Shown here in pieces: positions 44,838-56,369 of a stretch of 64,000 nucleotides of DNA. The notes under the pieces are model-generated. The model saw only the letters and a program-made list of their open reading frames with translations, did no database searches and had not been told where the DNA came from. Both the position numbers and the translations under genes were made by a program. Each line of letters starts with the position of its first letter. Within the stretch, counting starts at the first letter, position 1. Source of the stretch: Cryptomeria japonica (lineage: Eukaryota; Streptophyta; Pinopsida; Cupressales; Cupressaceae); assembly GCF_030272615.1 (NCBI RefSeq), contig NC_081412.1:143573247-143637246 (forward strand), given 5' to 3'.

Positions 44838-46317
44838 CTTCTTAGAGCTGATGCCCAACTGGGTAGGCCAAAATGCCGCACTGGGTAAGCAAGAGGGAGA
44901 CGATAAGAATTTTACCTTCGACAGGTCTAGGATGATTCTCAAAGCAATCTCTTGAGCATTGTGAATAGCTTGATTCCTCCCATGATTAGGTGCAATTCCC
45001 AGATCATCAAGATTATTTGCCTCCAGCTACCATGTAGCTTGGCTTAACATATGATCCCTGAGCCTCATTACCTCAACAAGAATTCATCCTTATTTGCTTC
45101 TATATTGATTCTACAAATGACTGGTAGCTACATCAGGCTTGATCCCTTAAATGACTACAAACCATAAATGACTACAAACCATGACAGGCTTGATCCATTA
45201 TTAATCCCACTCTAACTTTGCCCTCACATGCATACACACAAAGTCAGAAAAAAGCGACCCAGATGACACTGAAACTTGTGAAAGAAGAAAGCTGCATCTA
45301 ATAAGGGTGTGGAGGCAGAAGGGAAAAAGGAAGTCTCTAGGATAAAGCTGAAAGGTAAAGAAAACGACAACTCTGTAACAACTCACCTTTTCGTAATACA
45401 CACTATGAAGCCCCTCCTCACCGAAAACACTTGTCAAAATCCACCGAGATCTAGATCACGAGCTGTCAAACAATGAAACTCAATTTTCCCCTGGGTAGTC
45501 CCCAATGTCAAATTACAGAACCGCTGTTCAAAATGGCTCAAGTACAAATATGACCTAATGGGTATTCACACCCAAATGCAAATGTTGGAGACACAAAAGC
45601 CTAAATGCAAACACACAAAGTAGATAATATCTAATGGGTATGCAGACACAAAGGTTTAAAATCCAAAGAAGTTTATTGGGTGCCTCCTAGAAATGGGGAT
45701 TTTGACTAAGCACGCTCTCATTTGAATTTGAGCGGCCAAAACCATAATCATTCCTTCTTATACTAAAGTCCCACATTGAAGCAGGGGAGGGCCATTACGA
45801 GACCAAGCAAAGGGAGACAATATTAAAAAGCCTGCCACCAACATACTGAAGAATTGTAGTTACACATTGACATCTACATACACACTAAAGTTGTGTGTAT
45901 ATAACCATATTCTATATCATACATTATTTGGATGGATATCCATTGTGTATATCAAGAATTCTATAGGTCCAAAGCTTGTTTATAGTGGGCATGACGACCG
46001 CAATGATGTTAATCATGAAGGAGACTCACAGGTAAAAGCACGCGGAGGTCATGAGTGTTTACGCCGGACCCAAACATATCTTAAATCCAGCACTAAAAGC
46101 AGCAAAACGAATAAACAAGAAGAACTAAAACTAAAGAATAATCCCAGAGCCCTGTTTCATAATTCTCATCTTCCAACAATTAAACAGAGCATGGATTCGA
46201 ATTTCCATTAGTAGAGTGAATGTTGCCAAAAAGAGACGTTATTCATAATTGTCTGTCAAACTTGCAGATATTTATTACATAGATATTGTTTATGATTAGG
46301 AGACTGAAATTGCAGAC
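44838..46317. other. Upstream region of the MIZ1-like gene
   Basis: Presumed 5' untranslated region and promoter on the minus strand. A direct repeat AATGACTACAAACCAT occurs twice near 45150-45182. I could not fix a TATA box. The 114-residue plus-strand frame at 45867-46211 and the 78-residue minus-strand frame at 45201-45437 show no known domain. Confidence 0.4.
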
Positions 46318-46497
46318 ATGAACGGCGGACGCAACGCCGTTACGGCAGGTTATCCGTTTAATCGGCGTTTACAACTCCAGCTCATCAAGCGTTTCCTTAA
46401 ATCACGACTCTATGATTTTACCGTCTTCTTTCTTAAGAGCGTATGTGAATTCCGATGTACCGTTCTGTCCACTTTTAAGAAAATAATTATTAAATAG
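46318..46497 (+). CDS. Small open frame, 59 residues, unknown
   Basis: ATG at 46318 to TAG at 46495-46497. It begins MNGGRNAVTAGYPFNRR and continues LQLQLIKRFLKSRLYDFTV, basic, with a hydrophobic middle and Lys/Ile-rich end. The first 130 bases are richer in G and C and in CpG than the flanks, which is why it stands out. No domain recognised, no partner exon identified. It could be chance or a decayed exon, about 1.5 kb upstream of the MIZ1-like start on the other strand. Confidence 0.2.
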   Translation: MNGGRNAVTAGYPFNRRLQLQLIKRFLKSRLYDFTVFFLKSVCEFRCTVLSTFKKIIIK

Positions 46498-46872
46498 AAT
46501 TTAATGCTGCTAAAACTGTACACACTCTTACATTTTTATACTATTGTTAGTCCCTGCCTATATATATAGGCAGAGACTAATGTTTTCACTTCACCCCATT
46601 AATCTTTTTTTGAAATCGTGTCAATACAAAAATTAAATGTTTATCCTATAGTTTGTCCTGCTGTGAATTTTCAAAACTATTTTTCATTGATTTTTTCATT
46701 TTCCTGATTGGTCCGTCGTAATTTTGTGGGGGTTTTGTTATTTTCTATTCAAAATTTTAGAAAAAAAATGTTTGAGCCAATGAGGGCTGAGCAGTGGAAA
46801 GATTTAAACATTTCCTATTTGTATCCTATTCACCAAATGAAAATTAATTTGTTTCTCATACACTGTGCACTT

Positions 46873-46992
46873 AGGCCCAGCTTTGTCCGTCCTTTTTCTG
46901 CTCCAATAGGCATATGTTGATTTATCACAATAAGGCCCAGCTTTGTCCGTCCTTTTTCTGCTCCAATAGGCATATGTTGATTTATCACAATA
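46873..46992. repeat. Perfect 60-bp tandem duplication
   Basis: AGGCCCAGCTTTGTCCGTCC and following bases occur twice in a row with exactly 60-bp spacing and no mismatch that I can see; a degraded third piece (GTATACGCTGATTTATCATA) follows at about 47021. Perfect identity implies a recent event. Confidence 0.93.
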
Positions 46993-47620
46993 AGTATTTT
47001 TTCGAACACTAAACCATATAGGTATACGCTGATTTATCATAATAATAAGAAGGCTAATGCTTTTGCTCTTAAACTTTTCATATACCTTTTTAATTATATG
47101 TCTTATGAATTTTAAAAGAATATAATGAAGGGTGGTGAAATAATATAGGGTACTTTGAATGAATTAAAAAGACAATTTAATAATAAATATATGTTATAAA
47201 GGATGTTAAAACAAATTTTAAATGGTATAACATTTAATTTAATATTATAAAAAAATAAAATGATTTTAAACATAATTGAATATTTCAAAAACATGTTGAA
47301 ATTGAAATTATAAAAAAACAATTTAAGTAAATAAAAAATTAAATAACTTTTAGATAATTTTAATTTGTAATATAATTTTAATCTTTCAAAAATATTTATT
47401 ACTTGTATTTCTATTATTATATATAGTTATAGAATAACACATTGTTATTTTAAATAACCATAAAATATATTTAATTAATGCAAATCCTCTAACATAAATA
47501 TAAAAAATTTGAACATAAAATTAATAATTAAATTCTATTATTTAAAAAAGTAGATGTTATTTTGTTTGCATGTATATATAAGTTTAAAATGTTGATTATA
47601 TCACTTGTTAATTTATATTT

Positions 47621-47810
47621 TATTAAAATATTATCAAAATATTATTGCATTAGAAAATATATAATAATTAATATAGATATTATTAAAATATTATCAAAAA
47701 TATTATTGCATTAGAAAATATATAATAATTAATATAGATATTATTAAAATATTATCAAAAATATTATTACATTGGAAAATATATAATAATTACTATAGAT
47801 ATTTTAAATT
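47621..47810. repeat. 60-61 bp AT-rich tandem repeat, three units
   Basis: Each unit starts TATTAAAATATTATCAAAA and carries ATTATTGCATTAGAAAATAT; the third has small changes. Spacing is 60 then 61 bp. Confidence 0.9.
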
Positions 47811-48009
47811 CATCTACCTAAAAGATGCCAAAAGATATTAGACTCATTTCATTATAAAGGAATAGTCATATCCATCAAATTGATGAAGTTTCTGTTCATA
47901 ATGATCAATATGCTAACTTTTGGACTTGAAAAATAGTCATATCCATCAAATTCATGAAATTTCCACATTCCATAATGATCAATATATTAACATCTAGATT
48001 AGACTATTT

Positions 48010-48190
48010 ATATTAATGTTTCAAATCAAGCTCTATGATCCATCTATCTCTTATCTTTTAGGTTCTTGTGTCATTCATCTTGGACCTCTTACTCTATTTA
48101 TTATGTTGGCTCTCTTAACATCCTTCCATTTCTCTTCTCCTATCTGCCTTGACAATGGATCATAGAGTTTGATCTGAAACGTTGGCAACA
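48010..48190. repeat. Palindromic-family copy
   Basis: AATCAAGCTCTATGATCCAT near 48025 and its mirror ATGGATCATAGAGTTTGATC near 48157 face each other across about 110 bp, a complete foldback copy of the family clustered at 40437-42320. Confidence 0.75.
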
Positions 48191-49734
48191 AAAAATCTAC
48201 ATATTCTAATCCAAAAGTTAGGATATTAGTCATATCCATTTTTAAGAACTATAAATAATTATAAGATAAGAATTCATGGTTTTAATTTCAAGTATACTTC
48301 AAAATCACTTGATGATCAACATTTCAAAAATATTTATTGTAAGTGGCAAACTCAAATTCAACTACACTCTAAATTTGAGTATCAAAATTAAAAACAACCA
48401 ACAATCTTATGAAGACTCTTTACAAATAAATTATTTTCTCATCAAATTTTAACAAATATTTATTCTAAGGAAAAACTCAACATTGACTATGCTACTAATA
48501 GTTGTGCCTAGTACTAATTGATTTGAAGTCAAGGTCAATACTAATAGCTATAATCTCCACCAAATAAATCAAATTGTGATATGTTTGCCTTGCAAGAATA
48601 TCCATTGATCTCATTCATGAAAGATATTTGATTACCTAGAGCATCATGTTGCACATAAAATTAATCATATTTGTAATTTGATGATAGTTGCAATTGCTTC
48701 AATATTCTCCATTAAAACAATGATGTGCAGTCAAATTGTAGGTTTTTTTTTGTTCCTTCTTTTCTAAGTCATCATTTTTACCAGCCTACAACACCTTTAT
48801 GACACTCCCTATGTCAGCTCTATAAAAAAATTACATTTTAGTAAATGGAAAGACTGAGCTATGACCACCACTATGTTATCAACATGAAGCAATCCCTATA
48901 TGGAAGAGTTCAAGTCGTGTACAATCTAGTTGGAGAAGACCATTAAAATTCATTTATTTGCCTTTGAAAATATCATTTTTGAGGCCGCTACAAAGCTATT
49001 GTGATTGATTTTTCACAATAAGTGTAAATATTTCAAATAACTTTATGTAGCACCTGTTTAATGGTTGCAAACAAATTTCTGCAACAATTGTACAAGTATT
49101 GCAAATGACTTTCCCCAATAGTTATGTAGTTGTTGCAAACAACTTTTCACAACAATTATGTGAATATGATTGTTTTGTATGATGCATATTTTCAAAGGTT
49201 ATACATTTTTCATTTTGTTCTATTAATGTGAATATTAGAATAAGATATTAATGTAAGAAAATACTTTATTCATTTATGTTTCATATATATTACATCACAA
49301 AAACAAATTTTGAGATAAAGCTTCAATGCTTCCTTTTTATACTTGACTTGCTAGTGTTACAAATGCATTGTATTAACGATTGTAGCTATCCTAAACTGGA
49401 ATTTACTGAGCACATCTATATATATATTTACAAAGGACAATAAATTTTGAATTTATCACATGATCAAAAATCACTTCATCCGTGACCCATTTACATATTT
49501 GACTGCTATTCTCAATCATATTATAATTTTCCTATGACCTTTTACCACTATCTACATGTTTCTAATAAAAAATAATAAATCAACAAATTTTAGCAAATGG
49601 CAGGGACTCTAGCTGTATCACAGCTCTTGTTTTCACATATGATTAGTGTTGAGGAAAATAATCATTCTTCATGTAATTATACATGTAATGAATTATAATA
49701 ATTATTCTTCATGTTTAATTAGATGTAAGTGTGT

Positions 49735-49900
49735 GGTTTCTGGATTCAACTATGTAAGTTTATGTTTGCATCACACTCTGAACCATCATCACATTATTCT
49801 TTTTTCATGCAACCCTCTCAGATTAATGATGGATCATTGAGCGTGATCTGAGATGTTGATGCAAACAAAAGCCTACACAATGGAATCCAAAAATAAAACA
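49735..49900. repeat. Palindromic-family copy
   Basis: GGATTCAACTATGTAAG and GCATCACACTCTGAACCATC on the left face GATGGATCATTGAGCGTGAT and CCTACACAATGGAATCC on the right, so both the core and the outer GGATTC arms are kept. The clearest full-length member in the window, about 160 bp. Confidence 0.8.
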
Positions 49901-50079
49901 GTAATCTCAATAGACAGTAGAAATCTATTCTCTTTAATTAGATGTAATTAATTAAGTATGAATTAGTTCAAATTAATTATTTATAGTGTATTTATTAATT
50001 AGGAAAGAAAATTATAAGTGGATGTATTTAATTTTATATAGGTACAATTCATGACAAAAATGGACATCTTCTCACAAAT

Positions 50080-50397
50080 TTTGGAGAGATAAAATTTATG
50101 CTTCGTAGTTCTATGAGAATCTCTTTAGAGAGGATGATCATTGACAAGATGCTCAATCTATATTAGAAGATATCTTGAAAGACCACATTCCCATGAAGGC
50201 AAATCCTGAGTATAGCAAGTTCTTAGACCCAATTTTTTCTATGGAAGACCTTGAACATGTTGTGTTCTTTATGGCTTTGAATAGAAGTCCTTGTTTTGAT
50301 GGTCTCCCAATTGAGTTTTATCGAACTATGTGGCCACATGTCAAGAAGGATTTTTACTTGCTTTATTTGGAGTCTGTGGAGCAAGGAAAACTTTAAG
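50080..50397 (+). pseudogene. LINE reverse transcriptase N-terminal fragment
   Basis: The piece IPMKANPEYSKFLDPIFSME followed by FFMALNRSPCFDGLPIEFYR and TMWPHVKKDFYLLYLES matches the start of plant L1-type RT domains, where the family has a KAPGPDGF-like motif; here it reads RSPCFDGLP. A stop follows at 50395-50397. The catalytic RT motifs are absent, so this is a truncated fossil. Confidence 0.8.
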
Positions 50398-50717
50398 AAA
50401 CCCCTCCCTTGGACAAGGTGTAAAAACCTGGCGAAAGTTGTATAATTCCAAAGAAAAATTTAATTTTACTAGCGATTTTTTGTGGTTTACGGAGAAAATT
50501 AATAATCTCCATTGGCGAATTAGCCATGATCGCTCAAAGTTTGTGAAAAATCCTAGCGAATTGTACTATTTTTAAAACCCAAAAAATAATTGCATGGGCG
50601 AATTGTAATGTTTTTAAAACCAGAAAAATATTTGCATTGGCGATTTCAAGCTATTTTCAAACCATAAAAAAAAAATATTGGCGATTTCAAGATATTAACT
50701 TTAAGTAATTGAAACAC
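50398..50717. repeat. GGCGA-rich repeat DNA, left of copia-2
   Basis: Contains GGCGAATT and TTGGCGATTTCAAG phrases (near 50510, 50600, 50640 and 50680) with AT-rich spacers. Joins across copia-2 to the related DNA at 57425, so copia-2 inserted into it. No gene. Confidence 0.5.
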
Positions 50718-51789
50718 TGTTAGGTCCTAGAGATAACTGAGAGGGGGGGGTGAATCAGTTGTCTAAAAATATTAAACCAAAAACAACTTAATCAAATTAC
50801 TACTTAATACTGGTGAAACTGTCTGCTATACTAGTGGAATAGTCTACTATACCGGTGGACAAATTTAACAGATAAACGCAATACCGGTAAAGATTAATTC
50901 ATGAAACTAAAAGACAAAATCATCCACAACACATAACACCAATGTTTGTATGTGGAAACCCTGTAAGGGGAAAAACCATGGTGGGAAACCTTACCCACAA
51001 TCAAATGATACTACTGTAGATAGTAAGTGTACATTAATGGGGTCTGCACATGCAAAAAGGCCAAGCACCTAGAGCTCACTACTCAAACACAAATGGGAGT
51101 CACACTGACTATAGTTGGATGGTTAAATCCAATAAAATTGTATTGCTCAAAATAGCATCTTCATAGCTGGATTCAGTACCGATGTAGTTCTGATATGCTT
51201 TCACAAAAACCTAGCTTCACCTTCAAAAGATTTCTGCATGTATAGCTCTTCTTAATCTCGCATATACCTTCGCACAAATCCTTTTTCACATTCCTCCTTC
51301 AATCTTACAATTAAGACCTTCCATTTATACCATAACCTAAGATCAATTTTAGTAGGTCGGCTCTACAAGATATTACAATAAAATCATTTTACAAATAATA
51401 CAATATTTGATGCAATAACCGATTGAACATGTCGGCCTGATGCATTTACAACAATAATTAATCAACTTCATAATATGTCATGTTGATCTGGAAAAGATAA
51501 ACCTGCCAATGTAACCCTTGACCTATTTGCTGGTAACAACAAATATGCAATTATGAATATGCCAATAAGCAATTCTCCAAAATAAGATGTCCAAACAATG
51601 TCTTCGACATTTCCAAGTGTTTTCCATGCTATTCCAAGTGTTAGTGATCATTATATCCTGTTGGTGTATCATATACCAGTGACTGTGCAAAAAGTCACTT
51701 GCTTACTGGTGAATGTTGTTGGATTTCCAAAGTGCTAGAGTTTTAGTAGGTGTTGACATCAATGACAAAACCATACCAAAATACCAACA
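50718..51789 (-). repeat. Copia-2 3' LTR
   Basis: 1072 bp, TGTTAGGTCCTAGAG to ATACCAACA. Carries the gtatgtggaaacc motif typical of these LTRs. About 21 bp near 50820-50850 are missing from the partner. Confidence 0.95.
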
Positions 51790-52158
51790 ATCTCCCCCTT
51801 TGGCATTGATGGCAACACAAGATGGAAAAACCATCAAAGTGCCAAAACAGAAATGCCAAGTATAAAAACCAACAATCTCCTCAAAGTAACAGTCTCTCCC
51901 CCTGAGAGTAGCATGTGTTTCATTATGTTTTTCAATGTCAATCTCTTGTGAAAGATAATGTGTTTTTCCATAGATATCTCTCCCCCTTTGACATCAAATG
52001 CCAAAGTTACAACAAAATACCAATTGTTAGATTCATATACAAAATACCAACCAATTACAATATACCAACTACTCCCCCTAAGAAGTAGCTTCCTCATCAA
52101 AGCCAGAGTAAGAATATATCTATGTCAATTATGTCGGTTGATGATAGACATCAACTCT
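51790..52158 (-). other. Copia-2 polypurine tract and 3' untranslated region
   Basis: Plus-strand atctccccctttgg at 51790-51803 sits directly inside the LTR and is identical to the copia-1 tract. The non-coding remainder repeats CTCCCCCTGAGAG and CTCCCCCTTTGACATC phrases, as in copia-1. Confidence 0.85.
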
Positions 52159-53838
52159 CTAAGTATCTACCAGTGGGGGTATGACCCCAAGCCGTTCTCT
52201 AAGATATTCAAAGGTCTCCTTAGGTAAAGGTTTAGTGAAAATATCTGCAAGTTGTTCTTTAGTATTCACATAAACCAATTTTATTTCTTTTGCTTCAAAT
52301 TTTTCCCTTAGAAAATTCAATTTGATTGAAACATGTTTTGTTTTAGAATGCAGTACAAGATTCTTAGATATATCAATTTTTGTTGTGTTATCACAATAGA
52401 TAGTTATAAGTTCCTTGCATTTTACCTTTAAATCTTTCAACATTTGTTTAAGCCAAAGTACCTGTGTACAGTTAGTTGCTGCTACAACATATTTTGATTC
52501 TGTTGTTGATAAGGATGTACAACTATGTTTCTTACTCAACCAAGAGACTAATCTGTTTCCAAGAAAAAATGCTCTGTCGGTGGTGCTTTTTCTATGATCA
52601 ATATCTCTTGCCCAATTTGCATCTGTGTATGCACATAGGTCAAAGTTTTCATCTCTAGGATACCATAATCCAAGATTTATAGTGCCTTTTAAGTACCGAA
52701 AAATCCTTTTCACTATTGATTCATGATTTTCTCTAGGATTACTTTGAAATCTTGAAACAATACATACTGCATTCATGATATCAGGTCCAGTTTGTGTCAA
52801 ATATAGTAAACCTCCTATCATAGATTTGTACCTTGTTGGATTAACAGGTGTAGATTCATCTCTTAAAGATAATTTGTCATTTGTAGTCATGGGTGTACTT
52901 ACCGGTTTAGAGTTCTCCATCCCAAATTTCTTAAGTAACTCTTTTAAGTATTTTGATTGACTTAAGAATATACCTTTGTCAGTCTATGAAATCTGCAATC
53001 CTAAAAAGAATCTTATTTCACCAATCATAGACATTTCAAATTCTTGCTGCATCTTAATAGAAAAGTCTTTACACAATCCATCTTCTCCTCCAAATACTAT
53101 ATCATCAACAAAAACTTCTATAGCCAAGATGTCATCATTAGTCACTTTATAGTATAGATTACTATCAGCAATACCTTTAGAAAAACCAATCTTTAAAAGA
53201 CACTTATCTAGTCTTGCATACCAAGCTCTTGGAGCTTGCTTCAATCCATACAAAGCTTTTCTTAACCTGCAAACCATATCTTTGGCATCTGTCAAAGAAA
53301 ATCCATCAGGTTGTTCAATGTAAACTTCCTCCTCAAGATCTCCATTCAGAAATGCACATTTAATATCCATCTAATATACTTCGTAGTTTTTGTGTGCTGC
53401 AAAGGCCAAAAACAATCTAAGTACCTCAATTCTAGCTACCGATGCAAGGGTTTCATTATAGTCAATTCCTTCCTTCTGAGAATATCCCTTACACACCAAT
53501 CTTGCTTTATTTCTGATAACCTTACCATCTTCATTAAGTTTGTTTCTGAATACCCATTTTGTTCCAATTACATTTTTATCTTTAGGCCGGGAAACTAATG
53601 TCCAAGTGTTATTTTTCTCAATTTGCTCTAATTCTTCTTCCATAGCTTTAGTCCAATATTTATCTTCACATGCCTCATTAATGGATGATGGTTCAATTTG
53701 AGAAATAAGACATAGCTCTTCATTTGCCAATCTTCCTCTTGTCATAACTCCTTTGTATTTGTTTCCAATTATCTGATCTTCAGAATGATTCAATCTTACA
53801 TACCGGGGTGTCTTTGTTTGTTGTAGTTCTTCAATCAT
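52159..53838 (-). pseudogene. Copia-2 RT and RNase H
   Basis: Reads right to left: KWVFRNKLNEDGKVIRNKAR, CKGYSQKEGIDY, then a stop in VY[14 protein letters not shown] where Gln is expected, [12 protein letters not shown], and intact [12 protein letters not shown] second Gln-position stop separates FFLGLQIS from TDKG. RNase H follows with Asp in AYTDANW, Glu in SLSTTESKY and Asp in IYCDNTT, so its acidic residues are kept. Ends LRERLGVIPP at 52159. The two in-frame TAGs are the main breaks. Confidence 0.95.
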
Positions 53839-53839
53839 A

Positions 53840-54849
53840 GTGGAATTTTCAGATGATACCAGTGTAACTAGATCTTCACTCTGTACCGGTGGATTTGGTG
53901 TAGTTTCATTTGTTAGAATTTTTGTTGCCGGTTCAGAATCTATATACCTTGAAGTTCCTCTGAATTGTTCATCAATCTTTACATTTGCACTCTCAACAAT
54001 TTTCTACAATCTCTTGTTAAAACATCTATATGATTTACTCTTAGATGAATAACCAAGAAATATTCCTTCATCACTTCTAGGATCAAATTTTCCAATATAC
54101 TCATCTCTTCTAATGTAGCATTTACTTCCAAATATTCTGAAATATTTAAGAGTAGGAGTAATACCAAACCATAGTTCATGAGGGGTCTTACTGGTTTCAC
54201 CTTTGATGTGAACTTTTTTGAATGTATAGACCGTTGTACTTACTGCTTCTCTCTAATATACATGTGGCAAGTTTGTTTCTAATAACATACTTCTAGCTGC
54301 ATCTAGGATAGTTATGTTTTTCCTTTCAACAACTCCATTCTGATGTGGTGTCCAAGGTGCTAATAGTTGTCTTCTAATTTCATTCACTTCACAGAATGCA
54401 TTAAACTCCTTAGATATAAATTCACCTCCTTGATCTGATCTTAAGCATTTGAATTTCTTACCGGTTTCATTTTCAACCATTGCTTTGAACAATTTAAACT
54501 TTCCAAGTGCTTCTGATTTTTCTCTGAGAAAAGTAACCCAACACATTCTAGAATAATCATCAATGATTAGCATGAAATATCTATCACCTTGTAAGCTTTT
54601 AGTTCTAGTTGGACCACATAAATAAGTATGAATTAAATCAAGAGCATTATTAGATTTCTCTGGAATACTTTTGAAACTAGCTCTAACTTGTTTTCCAAAT
54701 TGACATTCCATACATACTGTGTTGTAAGGTTTGACAATTTTAGGTAAATCTCTAATTGCCTTAGTAGTATTGATTTTTACCATGCAATCAAAGTTTACAT
54801 GACAGAGTCTCTCATGCCATAGCCAACTTTCATCAATGTGTGCAATCAA
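53840..54849 (-). pseudogene. Copia-2 integrase
   Basis: Zinc site WLWHERLCHVNF and CMECQFGK is intact. The first catalytic residue is lost: the family reads HTDL, this copy HTYL. The second Asp (LRSDQGGEF) and the Glu (QNGVVERKN) are present. A stop lies at the expected Trp after LPHVY (54252-54254). Further on come LWFGITPTLKYFRIFGSKCY and RRDEYIGKFDPRSDEG, which show what the corresponding copia-1 site looked like before the foldback element inserted. Another Gln-position stop follows FNKRL. Confidence 0.93.
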
Positions 54850-56313
54850 GCATGTCTTTTCACTATTATTGAAATGAAAGATATTACCTCTAGTCTGATT
54901 ACCGGTTGCAATTTCTTAACCACTTCTATTCATGATTTTACATTTTCCATTTTTGAATTGTAACTGAAATCCTTTCTCAACTAATTGACCAACACTCAAA
55001 AGATTATGCTTTAAACCTTCAACATAGTAGACATTGTCAGTGTTATGCTTACCATCAAAGGATATTGAACCCTTACCTTTGATCTGACAAGCTTTGTCAT
55101 CTCCAAATCTTACTAGGCCTCCATTATATTCTTGAAAGTTCAATAATTTACCTTTATCTCTTGTCATATGATGTGAGCATCTAGAATCAATGATCCATTC
55201 ATCCTTTACTTCAACTTTAGCTGCCAAGGCCTGTTCTACTGGTTGCACTGTAGGTGCCGGTTGATCTTCTATTATAGCAACAAAAACCCATCCATTGTCT
55301 GTTGGATCATCATCAGAATCATCAATCACTCCTTCATCAGCTACATAACAAGATTTGTCCTTATTCTTCTTAAATCTGTATCTCTGATATTCAGGATTAG
55401 GCTTGTATGTCCTTCTGGCTTCTTCTCTTAGTCTAGCATGTCTATCAGGGCATCTTGAAGCCATATGACCAATCTTATTACAGTTAAAACATTTAAAGGG
55501 TGCTTTACCTTCATACTTACTTCCAATTGGACCTTTAGGCATTTTTCTTGCAAATAGTGCTTCAAGCTCTTCAAGTTCTTCATTTTCTTTCTTGCTTTCC
55601 TCAAGTTCTCTTGCATAAAAGGCTTTCCAAATAGATTTGTCAAATGATGATGTTGATGATGTTGATGCTTTAAAGGCTAAATATGTCTTTATAGTAGCAA
55701 CATGACCAAATTCCTCAATTTCAAAGGCTGAAAGTTTTCCAATCAATGTATCCCTAGTTACTGATGTATTAGGCATTGTTCTTAACTCATTTATAGCAGT
55801 AACCTTCATTTTATATGCCAGTGGCAATCCTCTTAAAACTTTTGAAATAATTTCATCTTCACTTAAGGTTCCTCCACAACATTTTATACCCAAAACAATT
55901 TCATTAACTCTTTCCATAAAAGCAAAAATTCTTTCATCTTCTTCCATTTTCAGATTTTCATACCTGACCCGTAAGCTTTCAAGCTTTGCAATTTTGATTG
56001 TGGAATCTCCTTCATTCAGTGTTTCCAAATGATCCCAAATAGCTTTAGTAGTTGATCTATCAGATAATCCCATGATTTGTTGATCTGTTAATGTGCTCAA
56101 AAGTGCTTCTCTTGGTTTGCAATCATTTTCCTCATCTTTAGTCAAGTTAGGTGGACTAGGCTGAGTGGTAGTAGCAGCAATATAACCATTCTTTGTAACT
56201 TCCCAGATGTCCTTACCAATGCAATTCAGATGTGTCTCCATTCTGATCTTCCATATGCCATAGTTGGTTCCATCAAGTTTAGGGTTGTCCTTCTTGAAAT
56301 AGTTAGTAGACAT
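54850..56313 (-). pseudogene. Copia-2 gag and protease
   Basis: Start ATG at 56313, MSTNYFKKDNPKLDGTNYG, followed by a gag domain of the UBN2 type (MERVNEIVLGIKCCGGTLSE, MPNTSVTRDTLIGKLSAFE). The zinc knuckle CFNCNKIGHMASRC is complete at about residues 280-293. Protease follows after an acidic linker; its active site reads D-S-R-C-S where DSGCS is expected, Gly to Arg, which should abolish activity. The 465-residue frame is otherwise uninterrupted to NRSG. It lacks only a working protease to look functional. Confidence 0.95.
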
Positions 56314-56355
56314 TGGATCACCTCAAGTTGTTAAACTTTTGCAAACGAGGACTTA

Positions 56356-56367
56356 GCTCTGATACTA
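56356..56367 (-). other. Copia-2 primer-binding site
   Basis: Minus strand TAGTATCAGAGC, one base from the initiator Met tRNA complement TGGTATCAGAGC, two bases inside the 5' LTR as in copia-1. Confidence 0.87.
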
Positions 56368-56369
56368 AT

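Larger units (their letters stand above)
47050..50070. other. AT-rich intergenic DNA
   Basis: Very AT-rich, no gene recognised. Contains a tandem repeat of about 60 bp (47621-47810, units starting at 47621, 47681 and 47742) and two more palindromic-family members (48010-48190 and 49745-49870). All frames are short and without domains. Confidence 0.6.

Noticed and set aside
44838-44942. Starting the MIZ1-like protein at 44942
   Set aside because: The codon there is TTG, not ATG; the first in-frame ATG is 44835-44837.
45867-46211. 114-residue plus-strand frame upstream of the MIZ1-like gene
   Set aside because: Low-complexity Lys/Ser/Asn composition, no domain, start region is AT-rich intergenic DNA.
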